A stretch of DNA of 64,000 nucleotides, taken from Sulfobacillus sp. (GTDB lineage Bacteria > Bacillota > Sulfobacillia > Sulfobacillales > Sulfobacillaceae). Numbering within the stretch: position 1 is the first letter of the stretch; each line of letters begins with the position of its first letter. This document shows positions 1 through 9,485 of the stretch, piece by piece. Location: positions 1 through 64,000 of the forward strand of contig DAIDDL010000008.1 in NCBI GenBank assembly GCA_027309085.1, read 5' to 3'. Below the pieces are notes generated by a model. That model saw nothing but the letters and a program-made list of their open reading frames with translations. It did no database searches and was not told where the DNA came from. A program made the translations under genes and the position numbers.

Positions 1-384
1 GCGGCCGTGCTGATGGCGCTGAGCGCCCTCATCGTCTGGCAGGCGGTGCGGGCCGGGCGGCAGCCGGGAGCCCGGGAACGGGTGGCGAGCCGGCTCAAAC
101 TGGCGGCAGGCTTGGGCCTCTTGGCGATGCTGGCCGTCATCTACCAGTGGGGGCTGCGCTACGCGTCCCCGCAGGGCCGGTTCGGGGAGATGTACTACAT
201 CATCTCGGGCGCGGACATTGTGTACGCGGTGATCGGGCTCATCATGCTGGGGATTGCGATCTTGCGCAATGCCCGCCAGGATATGGCGCCGGAGCGGTTC
301 TGGACGGCGGAGGCGAGCGCGTACTTCTGGGTGTACGTGGCGCTGGCCTGGATTGCCAGCTGGATTGTGGTGTTCCTGCTGTAA
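1..384 (+). CDS. Heme-copper (cytochrome c) oxidase subunit III-like membrane protein, 5' truncated by window edge
   Basis: Open frame runs from base 1; C-terminal multi-TM sequence '...YYIISGADIVYAVIGLIMLGIAILRNARQ...FWVYVALAWIASWIVVFLL' resembles subunit III C-terminus. Confidence 0.5.
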   Translation, partial: AAVLMALSALIVWQAVRAGRQPGARERVASRLKLAAGLGLLAMLAVIYQWGLRYASPQGRFGEMYYIISGADIVYAVIGLIMLGIAILRNARQDMAPERFWTAEASAYFWVYVALAWIASWIVVFLL

Positions 385-429
385 ACGTAAAAAGAGCCGA
401 GAGAGTCAGGAAGAAAGGGCGAGATCACG

Positions 430-660
430 ATGGGAAATGGATTTTGGCCAACGTTGCCACTGAAGATCCCCTACAGCGAGGGCGTGCCGCACTGGTGGGA
501 CCCTGCCTGGTGGATCTTCCAGATTGTGGTGATGACGATTCTGCTGCTGACATTGCGCCGGGTCGCCATGAGCATTGACCGGAGTGACACCGCGGCCAAA
601 GCGAAGTCGGGCCGGCGCCCGGGCGCCGGCGCCGACCAGCCGCCATCAATTCCGGGCTGA
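430..660 (+). CDS. Small single-TM protein downstream of oxidase subunit
   Basis: 76 aa ORF with TM helix, same strand, 45 bp after the previous stop, followed by a terminator. Confidence 0.55.
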   Translation: MGNGFWPTLPLKIPYSEGVPHWWDPAWWIFQIVVMTILLLTLRRVAMSIDRSDTAAKAKSGRRPGAGADQPPSIPG

Positions 661-675
661 TTACGAACCGAATGC

Positions 676-716
676 GACAGGACGGGACGAGAAATCGTGC
701 CCGTCCTGTCTTTTTT
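676..716 (+). terminator. Rho-independent terminator
   Basis: GACAGGACGGG-N13-CCCGTCCTGTC followed by TTTTTT. Confidence 0.9.
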
Positions 717-1093
717 GCGGGTACGGCAGCGAGAGCGACGTGGCAATAATTGCCAATCGAATTAGCCCGTGCCATAATGCCTGTGTGGAAATTTATGGAA
801 TTAACCAATCGGGGTGGGAACCGTCTGCGGCGAAATGGGAGGCAGCGCATCGCCCTAATATCCCCTGATGGCCGTACGGACTAGAAAAGCGAAATTTAAC
901 AAGCAAAAATCCAAAGGGGGAGGTTGCGAGGAAGCAGACACAGTTGGCAAGATGGCAGGCGGCAGCAGAGAGTCTTCAAGAGGGGACCGAGTGAAACCGA
1001 GACCAATGGCCGTGAGGGCGCCACGGCTCCTGCCGCTCCGCCGGATTTGGTTGTACCGATGTTCACAAGGCACCAGCAAGAGCTACAAAGGAT

Positions 1094-1110
1094 GAGACAA
1101 ATGTGAGACG
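1094..1110 (+). promoter_or_regulatory. TGAGAC-type direct-repeat operator candidate (11-bp spacing)
   Basis: TGAGACAAATGTGAGACG upstream of the STAND ATPase gene; matches sites at 3931, 12215, 19047, 20712 and 26128. Confidence 0.5.
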
Positions 1111-1176
1111 TTTGTTGATACACAATGAATTAAAGTAAAACTACAGAAATGATAGGGACTACTCACCGGGCTGGCT

Positions 1177-3147
1177 GTGAGAGATCTGGGAGGGATGTGG
1201 CCTTTCCGGATGGTGGGTGTGGAGGAGGAATCGTCGGTGATCAGAGAAGCGGAATCATATAGTGACAGCAAAAATCCCATGGAACTGCTGCTCGGACGGG
1301 AAACGGAATGGCAGACGTTGACGGAGGTGCCCCGGCAGTCTTTGGCCCAGCGCCAGATTCTTTACCTGTGGGGACCGCCGGGATCAGGGAAATCCTACTT
1401 GCTGCAAAGATTTTTTGACACATTGGCTGACTGGCCTGGCGAAGTGGTGTTTACCGAGGCCCAGGATGGAGATTTGAGCTATGGGGACCTGGCGGCCGGG
1501 CCCGCTCAAGTGCACCAGACGAAAGGCCCGGAATCCCGGGCCCAGAGATTCGTGCATGCGGTAGAGGCGGTGGAAGACAAGTCGCAGCTGGTCTGGATTA
1601 TCGACGATTATGACGCATGGCACACGCAGCAGGCGTGGCTGTGGCCCAAGGTTGCGACGATGCGCCGCGCAGGCGCCTGCGTTATCTTGGCGGGACGGGA
1701 ATCTCCCCGGAGGCTATGGCCGGGGGAGCAGGCGACCTCTATCGTTTCGAGGCGGCTGAACGACTTTGATGCGGAAACTGCGACCCAGCTGTGCCGGGAC
1801 CTAAACGTCGAGGACCCGCACGTGATTCGCGAAGCCATTGCAATTTCCCGGGGACGCCCGCGCCTGTTGTGCACGATGGTGGACGGCTTCAAACTGCTGA
1901 CCGAGGATTGGCCCGCTGAGAATGACACGGAGCTGGAGCGGATGCGGCCGGGGATGGCATCGTTTCTACTGGAGCAGGTGTGTCATCCCGGCTCCCGGCG
2001 GTTGGCGTGGCGGGCTGGGCAAGGCAGTGACCGGGATGTCGATGCGCTGGTGGCTGCGGCCGCTATGACCCCGATGTTCAACCGCCAGCTTCTGACCGAG
2101 GTGGTAGGGTCGCCCGCTGTCCTGTCCTCGTGGGACGCCTTAGTGTCCTTGCCGTTCCTGGACGCCTATCAAGGAGGATTTTTCAGCATGCCGGCGACGC
2201 TCCGCATCCGGATCCGCCAGGCCGCGCAGCAGGCCCGGCCCTGGATGTGGGAACAGTGGACCCGCAAGATGGCCGCCTATTATCTGCACGATGCTCTGCA
2301 TAAGCAGACGACGCACACCGATGTCTTCTGGGACCGCATCCTCCCCCTCATCCGCACCAAAATTGGCAACCCATTGTTCGCGGAGGACGAGTGGCTGGAT
2401 GGCAATTTCAGGCTGACATGGGGCAGACTCTCCGAACTGCCGGGACTCACGTATGACATGGCTGACCCCTTATACGCCCAGGCTGAGGTGCTGACGGCAT
2501 TTCACCACGACGGCACGGCGGCAGGCTACGCGGTGGTGGACCGGAGCCGGGAGACCATGCTGGTGATTCATGACGTGGTGGAGACGTTTGGCGAGCCATT
2601 TGTCGGACCGATGCTGTTTTCGGTGCTGATGCGGCAATTCCCCTCCCTGGGCAAGGTGCTGTGCGCGGCCAAAATGCAGTCCACCACGCGAATGGCGCCG
2701 ATTCTGGACCATGTGGGCTTCGGCCTGCCGATTTGCAAGGAGGATACGGCCCCTGTGCGCATGCTGGATCTGGAAACCCTAGGCTATCACGCCTGGCTGG
2801 CTCATATTTTGCGCGCTCCCCAGGCGACGGCGCCGGAGAAACCCGTGCCGGTGATTCAGGAAGCCTTGCAGGTGCTGTCCCAGGAATCCCAGTTGGAGGA
2901 AACGGCCCTGGCGGCGTATTGGCAGCAGGTGGGGGGTCAAGGCGGAGTGCAGGCATGGTTCCTGGATGCCCTGACGTCCGCGGACCTGGGTGCAGCCATC
3001 GGGGGCAAGACACTTCTGGCGTTGTACTATCTGGATAAGCAGGGGACGCATGAAGAGCTGGCGGAGCGGCTGCACCTGTCCCGGGCCACATACTTCCGCA
3101 ATCACCGGACCGCTCTGGACCGGATGGCGCAGGCGCTGTTTGGCTGA
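1177..3147 (+). CDS. STAND/AAA-type P-loop ATPase with central GNAT-like region and C-terminal HTH
   Basis: Walker A GPPGSGKS, Walker B VWIIDDYD, C-terminal EELAERLHLSRATYFRNHRTALDRM; paralogous to 37283..39331. Confidence 0.85.
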   Translation: MRDLGGMWPFRMVGVEEESSVIREAESYSDSKNPMELLLGRETEWQTLTEVPRQSLAQRQILYLWGPPGSGKSYLLQRFFDTLADWPGEVVFTEAQDGDLSYGDLAAGPAQVHQTKGPESRAQRFVHAVEAVEDKSQLVWIIDDYDAWHTQQAWLWPKVATMRRAGACVILAGRESPRRLWPGEQATSIVSRRLNDFDAETATQLCRDLNVEDPHVIREAIAISRGRPRLLCTMVDGFKLLTEDWPAENDTELERMRPGMASFLLEQVCHPGSRRLAWRAGQGSDRDVDALVAAAAMTPMFNRQLLTEVVGSPAVLSSWDALVSLPFLDAYQGGFFSMPATLRIRIRQAAQQARPWMWEQWTRKMAAYYLHDALHKQTTHTDVFWDRILPLIRTKIGNPLFAEDEWLDGNFRLTWGRLSELPGLTYDMADPLYAQAEVLTAFHHDGTAAGYAVVDRSRETMLVIHDVVETFGEPFVGPMLFSVLMRQFPSLGKVLCAAKMQSTTRMAPILDHVGFGLPICKEDTAPVRMLDLETLGYHAWLAHILRAPQATAPEKPVPVIQEALQVLSQESQLEETALAAYWQQVGGQGGVQAWFLDALTSADLGAAIGGKTLLALYYLDKQGTHEELAERLHLSRATYFRNHRTALDRMAQALFG

Positions 3148-3158
3148 GGGAATGGAAG

Positions 3159-3195
3159 AAGAGAACGCCGCCTACTGTCCGGGCGGCGTTCTCTT
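3159..3195. terminator. Bidirectional terminator between convergent genes
   Basis: AAGAGAACGCCGCC / GGCGGCGTTCTCTT inverted repeat. Confidence 0.85.
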
Positions 3196-3855
3196 GTGAG
3201 AGGCGGAATAGAAGACGACTTGCGCGTAGTCTTCAAGGGCCAGGCGCCGGGACTTCTGGATGGCCTCTCCGAAGTCCTCCCCTGGCCCCGACAAGGTGTA
3301 CCCGACGCCAAATGGCGATTGCCAGGAACGCTCACCGGCGATGCGCCGAGCGACAGCTTGGGCGTCCGCCGAGCGCGCCGCGGGGAGGAAAATGAGCCAT
3401 TCTTTCCGGTCCCAATCGATGATGGCGTCATAATCACGGACGTGCTGTGGAAGATGTGGAGCTATACCATGGGGTCCTGTCCCGTGATTGTCGGGAGAGT
3501 CCATCACCAACACATACACATACGCCCAGCAAGGGTCCAGACGGGTCTGGCTGCGTCTGATATAGGCGTGAATGCGTGCCTCACCGGCCTTGCGGGTCAG
3601 GATGCGACTAGGGGATTCGGCGGGAAACTGCGGTACATTCTGAATTGGCGAGGAATGCAGCGCTGCTGGCCATGCGGCTAGCAGCTTTCTCAATCCCCGG
3701 TGGACGTAGCGCGTGGCACTACTCGGAGATGTATGCATCATCTGGCCTATTGCAGCAGCCTTGTGTCCCTGAGCGGCAAGTTGAATGGCTTCGAGCTCCA
3801 TGGGTGTCAGCGCAGGGATGGCTGCCTCATCTTTTTCATATGCTTTCCGGGACAT
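3172..3855 (-). CDS. LuxR-type HTH protein with C-terminal degenerate GGDEF-like domain
   Basis: N-term 'LTPMELEAIQLAAQGHKAAAIGQMMHTSPSSATRYVHRGLRKLL' HTH; C-term GGDEF-like fold pattern but the signature position reads DRKEW. Confidence 0.75.
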   Translation of the reverse strand: MSRKAYEKDEAAIPALTPMELEAIQLAAQGHKAAAIGQMMHTSPSSATRYVHRGLRKLLAAWPAALHSSPIQNVPQFPAESPSRILTRKAGEARIHAYIRRSQTRLDPCWAYVYVLVMDSPDNHGTGPHGIAPHLPQHVRDYDAIIDWDRKEWLIFLPAARSADAQAVARRIAGERSWQSPFGVGYTLSGPGEDFGEAIQKSRRLALEDYAQVVFYSASHKRTPPGQ

Positions 3856-3930
3856 GCGGACTCGCCTTCTCTGCTCAGCTAATGCATTAAAACAACGTCT
3901 TGAGTGTAAAGGCTCGGGCGAGGTGAGACA

Positions 3931-3947
3931 GTCTCACGAAATGTCTC
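3931..3947 (-). promoter_or_regulatory. TGAGAC-N7-GAGAC operator candidate (12-bp spacing)
   Basis: Minus strand TGAGACATTTCGTGAGACT, ~76 bp upstream of the HTH/GGDEF-like start; adjacent palindrome GTGAGACAGTCTCAC. Confidence 0.5.
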
Positions 3948-4129
3948 ATTCTGATGTGCTGCGCCAAGGTTTAACTCGTACTCCATCGGAACCCAAGCAC
4001 GCAGGTCATGAGTGGGCCAACTGTCATGCGCGGAGGTGAACAAGAGGAAGGCAACATGGATCTCTGCGCATGTTGTGGGGACCGAGTGAAGGCTATGGTG
4101 AATGTACTACTCGGTCCCCGGGCAACAAG

Positions 4130-4336
4130 TCATACTTGTGCTGCATACTCTCTTGGATGATCCGCATTCAATTTTTGCAAGCACTTTGGACACAGCAACG
4201 CATCAAGTCGAAGTTCGTGGCCCGCAACTGCGGAAAGCCTGACGTTGTGCCACGAACGGATATCTGGCAATTGTCCCTGCCATGATTTTCTTCTGGCGGT
4301 TCCAACAACTTCCAATCCGCAAATATCGCATCCCAT
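4130..4336 (-). CDS. Small zinc-finger (CxxC...CxxC) protein
   Basis: 68 aa with CDICG ... CPKC pairs, AAGGAG-like RBS upstream. Confidence 0.5.
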   Translation of the reverse strand: MGCDICGLEVVGTARRKSWQGQLPDIRSWHNVRLSAVAGHELRLDALLCPKCLQKLNADHPREYAAQV

Positions 4337-4610
4337 TGTTTGTGCTCCTTGTTATAGTAATGTGTTGGTCAATGACAAGAAAAATATATCTTATGCCATC
4401 AGTATTTAAAGTCTCATGGCATATCCCAATCTCTATCTCGATCGGCCATGCTGCGTAAAAGATAAAACGCCTTCGCATCGGGGAGAGGGGAGAGCTCAGA
4501 ATCTAGTCCAGCTGCGTCCAACTTGGTAAGGCAATCGGGCTAGTCCAACGAAGGAACGGTTTGAACCGCCGGCGATACTGGAATTGCGACAGCCACTGGT
4601 ACTGTTATGT

Positions 4611-4652
4611 CCTCGACGCTTTGGTACCGTACCAGGTACGAAAGCGTCGAGG
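4611..4652 (+). other. Leader hairpin upstream of glycosyltransferase gene
   Basis: CCTCGACGCTTTGGTACC / GGTACGAAAGCGTCGAGG, 18-bp arms with one mismatch, directly before RBS and GTG start. Confidence 0.5.
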
Positions 4653-4664
4653 GGGGAGTAGGGA

Positions 4665-5489
4665 GTGAATGGTCGCCCGACGGCAAGATCACCCATGGTG
4701 GTGAACGGATCCATAGGTCCCGAGACGAATGTGATAGGCGTGGTCATTCCGACTTATAACGAAGTCGAGAATATTGATCCATTAGTGAATGGGCTATTGA
4801 GCAGGGAATCACTTCACGTCATTTTTATTGATGACGGATCTACCGATGGGACCCAGGAATGTATTAAAGAATGGGAAAATCGCGAACCTAGCCGCGTTTT
4901 TTTATTGGCACGAGATCATAAGCTTGGACTGGCAACGGCTTATCTTACAGGATTCCATTATCTTATGACAAACCCTTCTATCAGATGGATTGCTCAGATG
5001 GATGCTGATGGCTCTCACAATGTTGATGACCTTTTCAAGATGGTTGCCGTGGGTTCTACAGGGTATGACCTTGTTGTTGGGTCGCGTTATGTTGATGGTG
5101 GACAGACGGTAAACTGGGCACGGATGCGACGCTGGGTGTCAAGAGCAGGATCGTTATACAGTAGCTTCCTACTCCAGTGCTCAGTAAATGATATGACCGG
5201 AGGGTTTAAATTATGGGATCGGGACTTACTGCGAAATCTTCCGCTAGAGGCTGTTAGGTCTACTGGATATGGTTTTCAGATAGAAATGAATTATTTGGCA
5301 ATGTTGGCCGGTGCTTGCGTGACCGAAGTCCCTATAACCTTTCGAGAACGCATACACGGAAAATCAAAAATGTCCTGGAAAATAGCTCTTGAAGCATTAA
5401 TCATGGTTTGGCGACTACGAATGCACCGAATGAAGCTTCAAGGTCGGATTGACCAGAATGCTAGAGTGATTAACTTAAGGCGAACGTAA
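4665..5489 (+). CDS. GT2 family polyprenol-phosphate (dolichol-phosphate-like) mannosyltransferase
   Basis: VVIPTYNEVENIDPLV..., FIDDGSTDGT, QMDADGSH, MTGGFKLW typical of DPM1-like GT2. Confidence 0.9.
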   Translation: MNGRPTARSPMVVNGSIGPETNVIGVVIPTYNEVENIDPLVNGLLSRESLHVIFIDDGSTDGTQECIKEWENREPSRVFLLARDHKLGLATAYLTGFHYLMTNPSIRWIAQMDADGSHNVDDLFKMVAVGSTGYDLVVGSRYVDGGQTVNWARMRRWVSRAGSLYSSFLLQCSVNDMTGGFKLWDRDLLRNLPLEAVRSTGYGFQIEMNYLAMLAGACVTEVPITFRERIHGKSKMSWKIALEALIMVWRLRMHRMKLQGRIDQNARVINLRRT

Positions 5490-5561
5490 AACGCCTCTCT
5501 GTGTCACGTGACAATGTCAAAGTTGCACTACTGATCTGATTAAATTACACGGGAGAAAGAT

Positions 5562-7202
5562 ATGAGCGCTATGCCGAAATCGCTTCAAAGGAAAAATACT
5601 TCGTCGTCCCCTAGCCCAGAAAGCGAAGGCTCTGGCCTGAGGAAATCGCGGTTGAATGAACGGAGCATTATGGCAATCGGTACATTGCTATTGTACATTG
5701 GACTTGGTGCTTATTTGACATTTCACGTACACTATTATTCAGGAGATTCTGCATCCCGCGTTGCCAATGCCTATTACGTGATTTTCGGACGGAATGCGCA
5801 TTTAGGAGCTGTTGGCTTTGTGTGGAATCCTTTACCTAGTATATTCGAACTGCCTTTCGTATCCCTATATTCATTTTGGCCAGCACTAGTAAGTAAAGCA
5901 TTTGCTGGAGATATCGTTTCTGCGATTTTTGGAACGATAGGTGTCCTAGCGCTTATGAGAATATTGAATAATTTACGAGCCCCTAGGTTTGGAGTTATAC
6001 TGATCGCTGTCGTGTACGCGCTTAATCCATTAATCGCTCTCTATGCAGCTAATGGTATGTCTGACTTGATGTTCGTATCCTGCACGTTGGCCAGTTTTAG
6101 CGGTGTGTTAGATTATCTGACCACTAATTCTCTGAGTCGACTGAGCGCGGGCGCTTTTTGGATTGCCATAGGATTTGGAATGCGTTACGGGGCTGTGCCC
6201 TTTGGGGCGTTTATGATTATCGGGTTAATTATCGGATTGTTGGGCCGCGTAAAACCATCTCGCTGGATGGGGGCGGCCGTTATCCTGGGCGCCCCGGTCG
6301 TTTACGCAGGAGGTTTGTGGATGTATTTTAGTTGGATGATAATGAAAAATCCACTCTATTTCCTAGACTCATCCTACGGGAATTTGGCCCAAACCTCTAC
6401 GGGTACATACGTAACGCGGAGCACTACATTGGCCATGCATCATGTGCTGGGAACGCTCCTATACGTGGGCCACTTCACCTTTCTCTTTTGGCCTATTCTT
6501 CTCGGTATTCCTCTGACGGCGTTCTTTTTATTTGGAACCAAACGTGATCCGCGTGCTGCTATTTTATTAGCGGGAACTCTTGGGGCTGTGACCTTGGAGT
6601 TAATATTTGTCTACAAGGGAAGCCTTGCTCCATGGGATCGGTTTTATATAAGTTTCATTCCGAATGGGATTCTGTTGTGTGCTTTTGGTATATCCAAGGT
6701 CACAAAAAGTTACACAGACTTTACTAAATACCTGATTTGGTTTGTGGCCGTTTTGGTCTTTGCTGCGGGCGACGTGGGGACTGTGCTGTCTCTCCAGACG
6801 AAGGCTCTGGGGCATCCCGATGGGCGTGTCATTGATACCGCGTGGGCTGGAAAGATTTATCCGGTCGATCCATTCCACTCTTCCCATGCCATCATTCGCT
6901 ACCTTTCCGATCATCCTCACCTCACAGTTCTTGTTGACACGTTTCGAGGCTATTCGCTCGTGATGCGCGCTCCTCATCTGAACCAATTTGTTATTGACTC
7001 TGACTATGATTTTCAGGAGATTCTCCATAACCCCAGAGGACGTGTGGATGCCTTTCTGGTCCCGGAACCATCGGGTGTAGGAAAGCTTGATGCAATAAAT
7101 AGGGCGTGGCCGGGAATGTGGTCAGGGCACGTGCAGTGGGCTATTTTGATTAAGTCTTTTCCGAACTGGCGACTGTATGCCATAACGGAAAACGCTCCCT
7201 GA
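5562..7202 (+). CDS. Multi-TM GT39/PMT-like glycosyltransferase
   Basis: 546 aa, many TM helices, downstream of DPM1-like gene; 'YSGDSASRVANAYYVIFGRNAHLGAVGFVWNPLPS'. Confidence 0.65.
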   Translation: MSAMPKSLQRKNTSSSPSPESEGSGLRKSRLNERSIMAIGTLLLYIGLGAYLTFHVHYYSGDSASRVANAYYVIFGRNAHLGAVGFVWNPLPSIFELPFVSLYSFWPALVSKAFAGDIVSAIFGTIGVLALMRILNNLRAPRFGVILIAVVYALNPLIALYAANGMSDLMFVSCTLASFSGVLDYLTTNSLSRLSAGAFWIAIGFGMRYGAVPFGAFMIIGLIIGLLGRVKPSRWMGAAVILGAPVVYAGGLWMYFSWMIMKNPLYFLDSSYGNLAQTSTGTYVTRSTTLAMHHVLGTLLYVGHFTFLFWPILLGIPLTAFFLFGTKRDPRAAILLAGTLGAVTLELIFVYKGSLAPWDRFYISFIPNGILLCAFGISKVTKSYTDFTKYLIWFVAVLVFAAGDVGTVLSLQTKALGHPDGRVIDTAWAGKIYPVDPFHSSHAIIRYLSDHPHLTVLVDTFRGYSLVMRAPHLNQFVIDSDYDFQEILHNPRGRVDAFLVPEPSGVGKLDAINRAWPGMWSGHVQWAILIKSFPNWRLYAITENAP

Positions 7203-7227
7203 GGAACCGAGAAGAACAAAGCAAAAG

Positions 7228-7263
7228 CGACATATTCCGACGAGACACCCTCGCAATATGTCG
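7228..7263 (+). terminator. Hairpin terminator
   Basis: CGACATATT / AATATGTCG inverted repeat between convergent genes. Confidence 0.6.
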
Positions 7264-7318
7264 TGGCCTTTTGGGAATGATGGTGGGACATAGTGACTGT
7301 GACTAAATAACTCTTTAG

Positions 7319-9313
7319 CTATGAACCCGAACTTATTGTCACAGGAATAATATGTGACGCCAGCCCTTTATAATTGACTATTTGAATGGTCGCCGTGCCT
7401 GGTACCAGTGCTGGCCCAGACAATCCATCGGGAATAACAAGAGAGATGATATTGTTGTGCCACGAAATAATATGAACCTTATAGAAGTTCTGAGGAGCCC
7501 CGTAATTTATTCCGTTTTGACTGATAAGCACGTAGCCTTGTCCTTGGGCGGTGCCGAAATCAGAGCCAGTAACAGTAAGAGGAGAGCCCGGCCGCAGTGT
7601 GCCCGTCTCTATTGATGCATTTAGTTGAGGCGTTGGAACAATGGTGAACGGCTCCGTGTTGGAGACTATCCCGTCATCTGTTGCCAATTCTACAGTGGCT
7701 GAACCATTTTTCAAGCCGGGACCTGAAATGCCGTTGGGAATAGTGAACGTCACGGCTGTAGGATTCCACTCGGTAACGGCAATTCGATAAACATTGCCTG
7801 GCCCGCCATAGTTGACATTATTCTGAGATACTTGAATATAGGCGGGGGTTTTCATCGAGGTGCCGAAATGCAGCCCGTGAAGGACAACAGACTCCCCATC
7901 GTAGACTCTCCCGAGGCTCTCAATAATTGGTGCTTGGTGATAGGCAGTCGCGGAACTCACGGTCTGTGGAGCGGGATTTTGACTGGAAGAGAGCGAGACA
8001 CCTGGACCTGTCAGCGTAGTCGTTGAAAGGGATGCTCCAGCGGCATTGATAGTCTGGCCGTCGACGGTGATGGATTCTGGTGAAGGGCTTTGATTGATAA
8101 GGAATAGCGTATTGCCAGCGTTGCTGCTGACTTGCCCCACCACAAACGTGCCGGTACTCCATGTACGGAGAAGACCTCCATTGCCGATAGCGCTCATGTA
8201 CTGGGATAAGGCTTGCCCGGACGGATACAGTGTATTGGCCGCGAGTTGTGGCGCCAGACCGTCTCCTGAGAGTGCAAACAGGCCAAAGGGCTGGCTAGCG
8301 TCCGTGGCTACGGGCCATTGTGCGGTGGCCCCATGCGCTTGACCGTCGTAGCTCCAAATAAATAACTTATTGGCGCCATAAGATCTCCACAACATGGCGC
8401 TTTCGACCATGGCTGCTCCATAGATGGCACTGGTCGACTGAGATCCCGGTTGTCCATAGGGATTGTACTCTGTCACCCACGTCTGGATATTTTTGGCCAG
8501 CGGAGCCGGAACGTTAGCTGAAATCTCTGCATCAACATAGTTCATGGCGCTGGAAATATAATTGGGAATTTCGGAGAGCAATTCCGAATCCGAGACGGTT
8601 GAAGAAATCGGGTAGTCGTGCACGCTTAGGAAATTTATATAGGGCGCGTCGGTCCGCAACACAGTCTGGTTCCAACTGCGGCTGTATGATCCCGTTCCCA
8701 AAGAAAAGGATACCCCCACTTTCATCGATGGGTCAACGGTGTGTATGGCCTGAGCAATTTGGACAACGCTCTGGGCATAATAGGCAGCTGAATCTGAGGG
8801 ATTCAGGTTAGCCGAAAAATCCCATGGGCCGTACTCTTCGCTGCCAATGACGATGGCCGTAATAGGGAGGTGATGCTGCGTGATGTACTCTGTCAAGTTG
8901 GTAGCATCCTGAGCATCTCCGCCACCAGTAAACGTAGGATTTTCATCATAGTTAAAGATAAATAGGCCGGTGTTTCCGGTGGATTCCAATATCCGTCCCC
9001 AGTCGTTCAGAGATACGGCTCCTTGACCACCGGTGCGGAACGAATTGGTTACCCAACTCCACTGGTTGTCATTGGGGAATTGTTGCATGCCCATCCCGAG
9101 TGTCTCCAGGGTAGGGATAGTGGATGGCAAGTTAAGTTGACTGTCGTATGAAAAGACGTCAATTCCATAATCCCCCTTAGCCACAGTCGTTGTCAGGGAA
9201 GAGGGAGAGCTCAACATAGGTCCAGCTGCTAAAGAAACGGGACTACCCACGGAAAAATAGGATAGCGGGAGAAGCACAGCAACGGCCGCAGCCAATCGTG
9301 TCATCAGTGTCAT
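7319..9313 (-). CDS. Secreted glycoside hydrolase-like protein with two C-terminal IPT/TIG-type repeats
   Basis: Start at ATG 9313 with GGAAG RBS; signal peptide MTLMTRLAAAVAVLLPLSYFS; TIM-barrel GH-like region; repeats 'GTSMKTPAYIQVSQNNVNYGGPGNVYRIAVTEW' and 'GTAQGQGYVLISQNGINYGAPQNFYKVHIISW'. Confidence 0.75.
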   Translation of the reverse strand: MTLMTRLAAAVAVLLPLSYFSVGSPVSLAAGPMLSSPSSLTTTVAKGDYGIDVFSYDSQLNLPSTIPTLETLGMGMQQFPNDNQWSWVTNSFRTGGQGAVSLNDWGRILESTGNTGLFIFNYDENPTFTGGGDAQDATNLTEYITQHHLPITAIVIGSEEYGPWDFSANLNPSDSAAYYAQSVVQIAQAIHTVDPSMKVGVSFSLGTGSYSRSWNQTVLRTDAPYINFLSVHDYPISSTVSDSELLSEIPNYISSAMNYVDAEISANVPAPLAKNIQTWVTEYNPYGQPGSQSTSAIYGAAMVESAMLWRSYGANKLFIWSYDGQAHGATAQWPVATDASQPFGLFALSGDGLAPQLAANTLYPSGQALSQYMSAIGNGGLLRTWSTGTFVVGQVSSNAGNTLFLINQSPSPESITVDGQTINAAGASLSTTTLTGPGVSLSSSQNPAPQTVSSATAYHQAPIIESLGRVYDGESVVLHGLHFGTSMKTPAYIQVSQNNVNYGGPGNVYRIAVTEWNPTAVTFTIPNGISGPGLKNGSATVELATDDGIVSNTEPFTIVPTPQLNASIETGTLRPGSPLTVTGSDFGTAQGQGYVLISQNGINYGAPQNFYKVHIISWHNNIISLVIPDGLSGPALVPGTATIQIVNYKGLASHIIPVTISSGS

Positions 9314-9325
9314 TGGGTTTCTTCC

Positions 9326-9376
9326 TTTCATGTCCGACGACATGAAACGAGACCGTCCCTGAAGCGGGATGGTCTC
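9326..9376 (-). promoter_or_regulatory. Riboswitch expression platform: terminator-like hairpin plus RBS-adjacent hairpin
   Basis: Minus strand GAGACCATCCC-GCTTCA-GGGACGGTCTC then TTTCATGTC-GTCG-GACATGAAA abutting GGAAG RBS. Confidence 0.7.
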
Positions 9377-9387
9377 AAACCCAATGT

Positions 9388-9485
9388 CCCGTTTCGGCAA
9401 CTGGCTGGCATTTACCATCGTAGGTAAGAAGCCCCTCTAGTTTTGCGTCCCTGTCTTTCGACTAGGTTTGCCCTTTTCGTCCGTT
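9388..9485 (-). ncRNA. Cyclic-di-GMP-I (GEMM-I) riboswitch aptamer
   Basis: Minus strand GGGCAAACC-TAGTC-GAAA-GACAGGGACGCAAAACTAGAGGGGCTTCTTACC...GGTAAATGCCAGCCAGTTGCC; matches GEMM-I hallmarks (GGGCAAACC, GNRA tetraloop, GGGACGCAAA, AGCC...GTTGCC). Confidence 0.85.

Noticed and set aside
868-1090. GC-rich structured leader before the first STAND gene as a known ncRNA (RNase P, 6S, T-box)
   Set aside because: None of the diagnostic core sequences of those families are present.
2447-3091. 214-aa minus-strand ORF
   Set aside because: Antisense to the STAND ATPase; Pro/Ala/Arg-rich shadow ORF.
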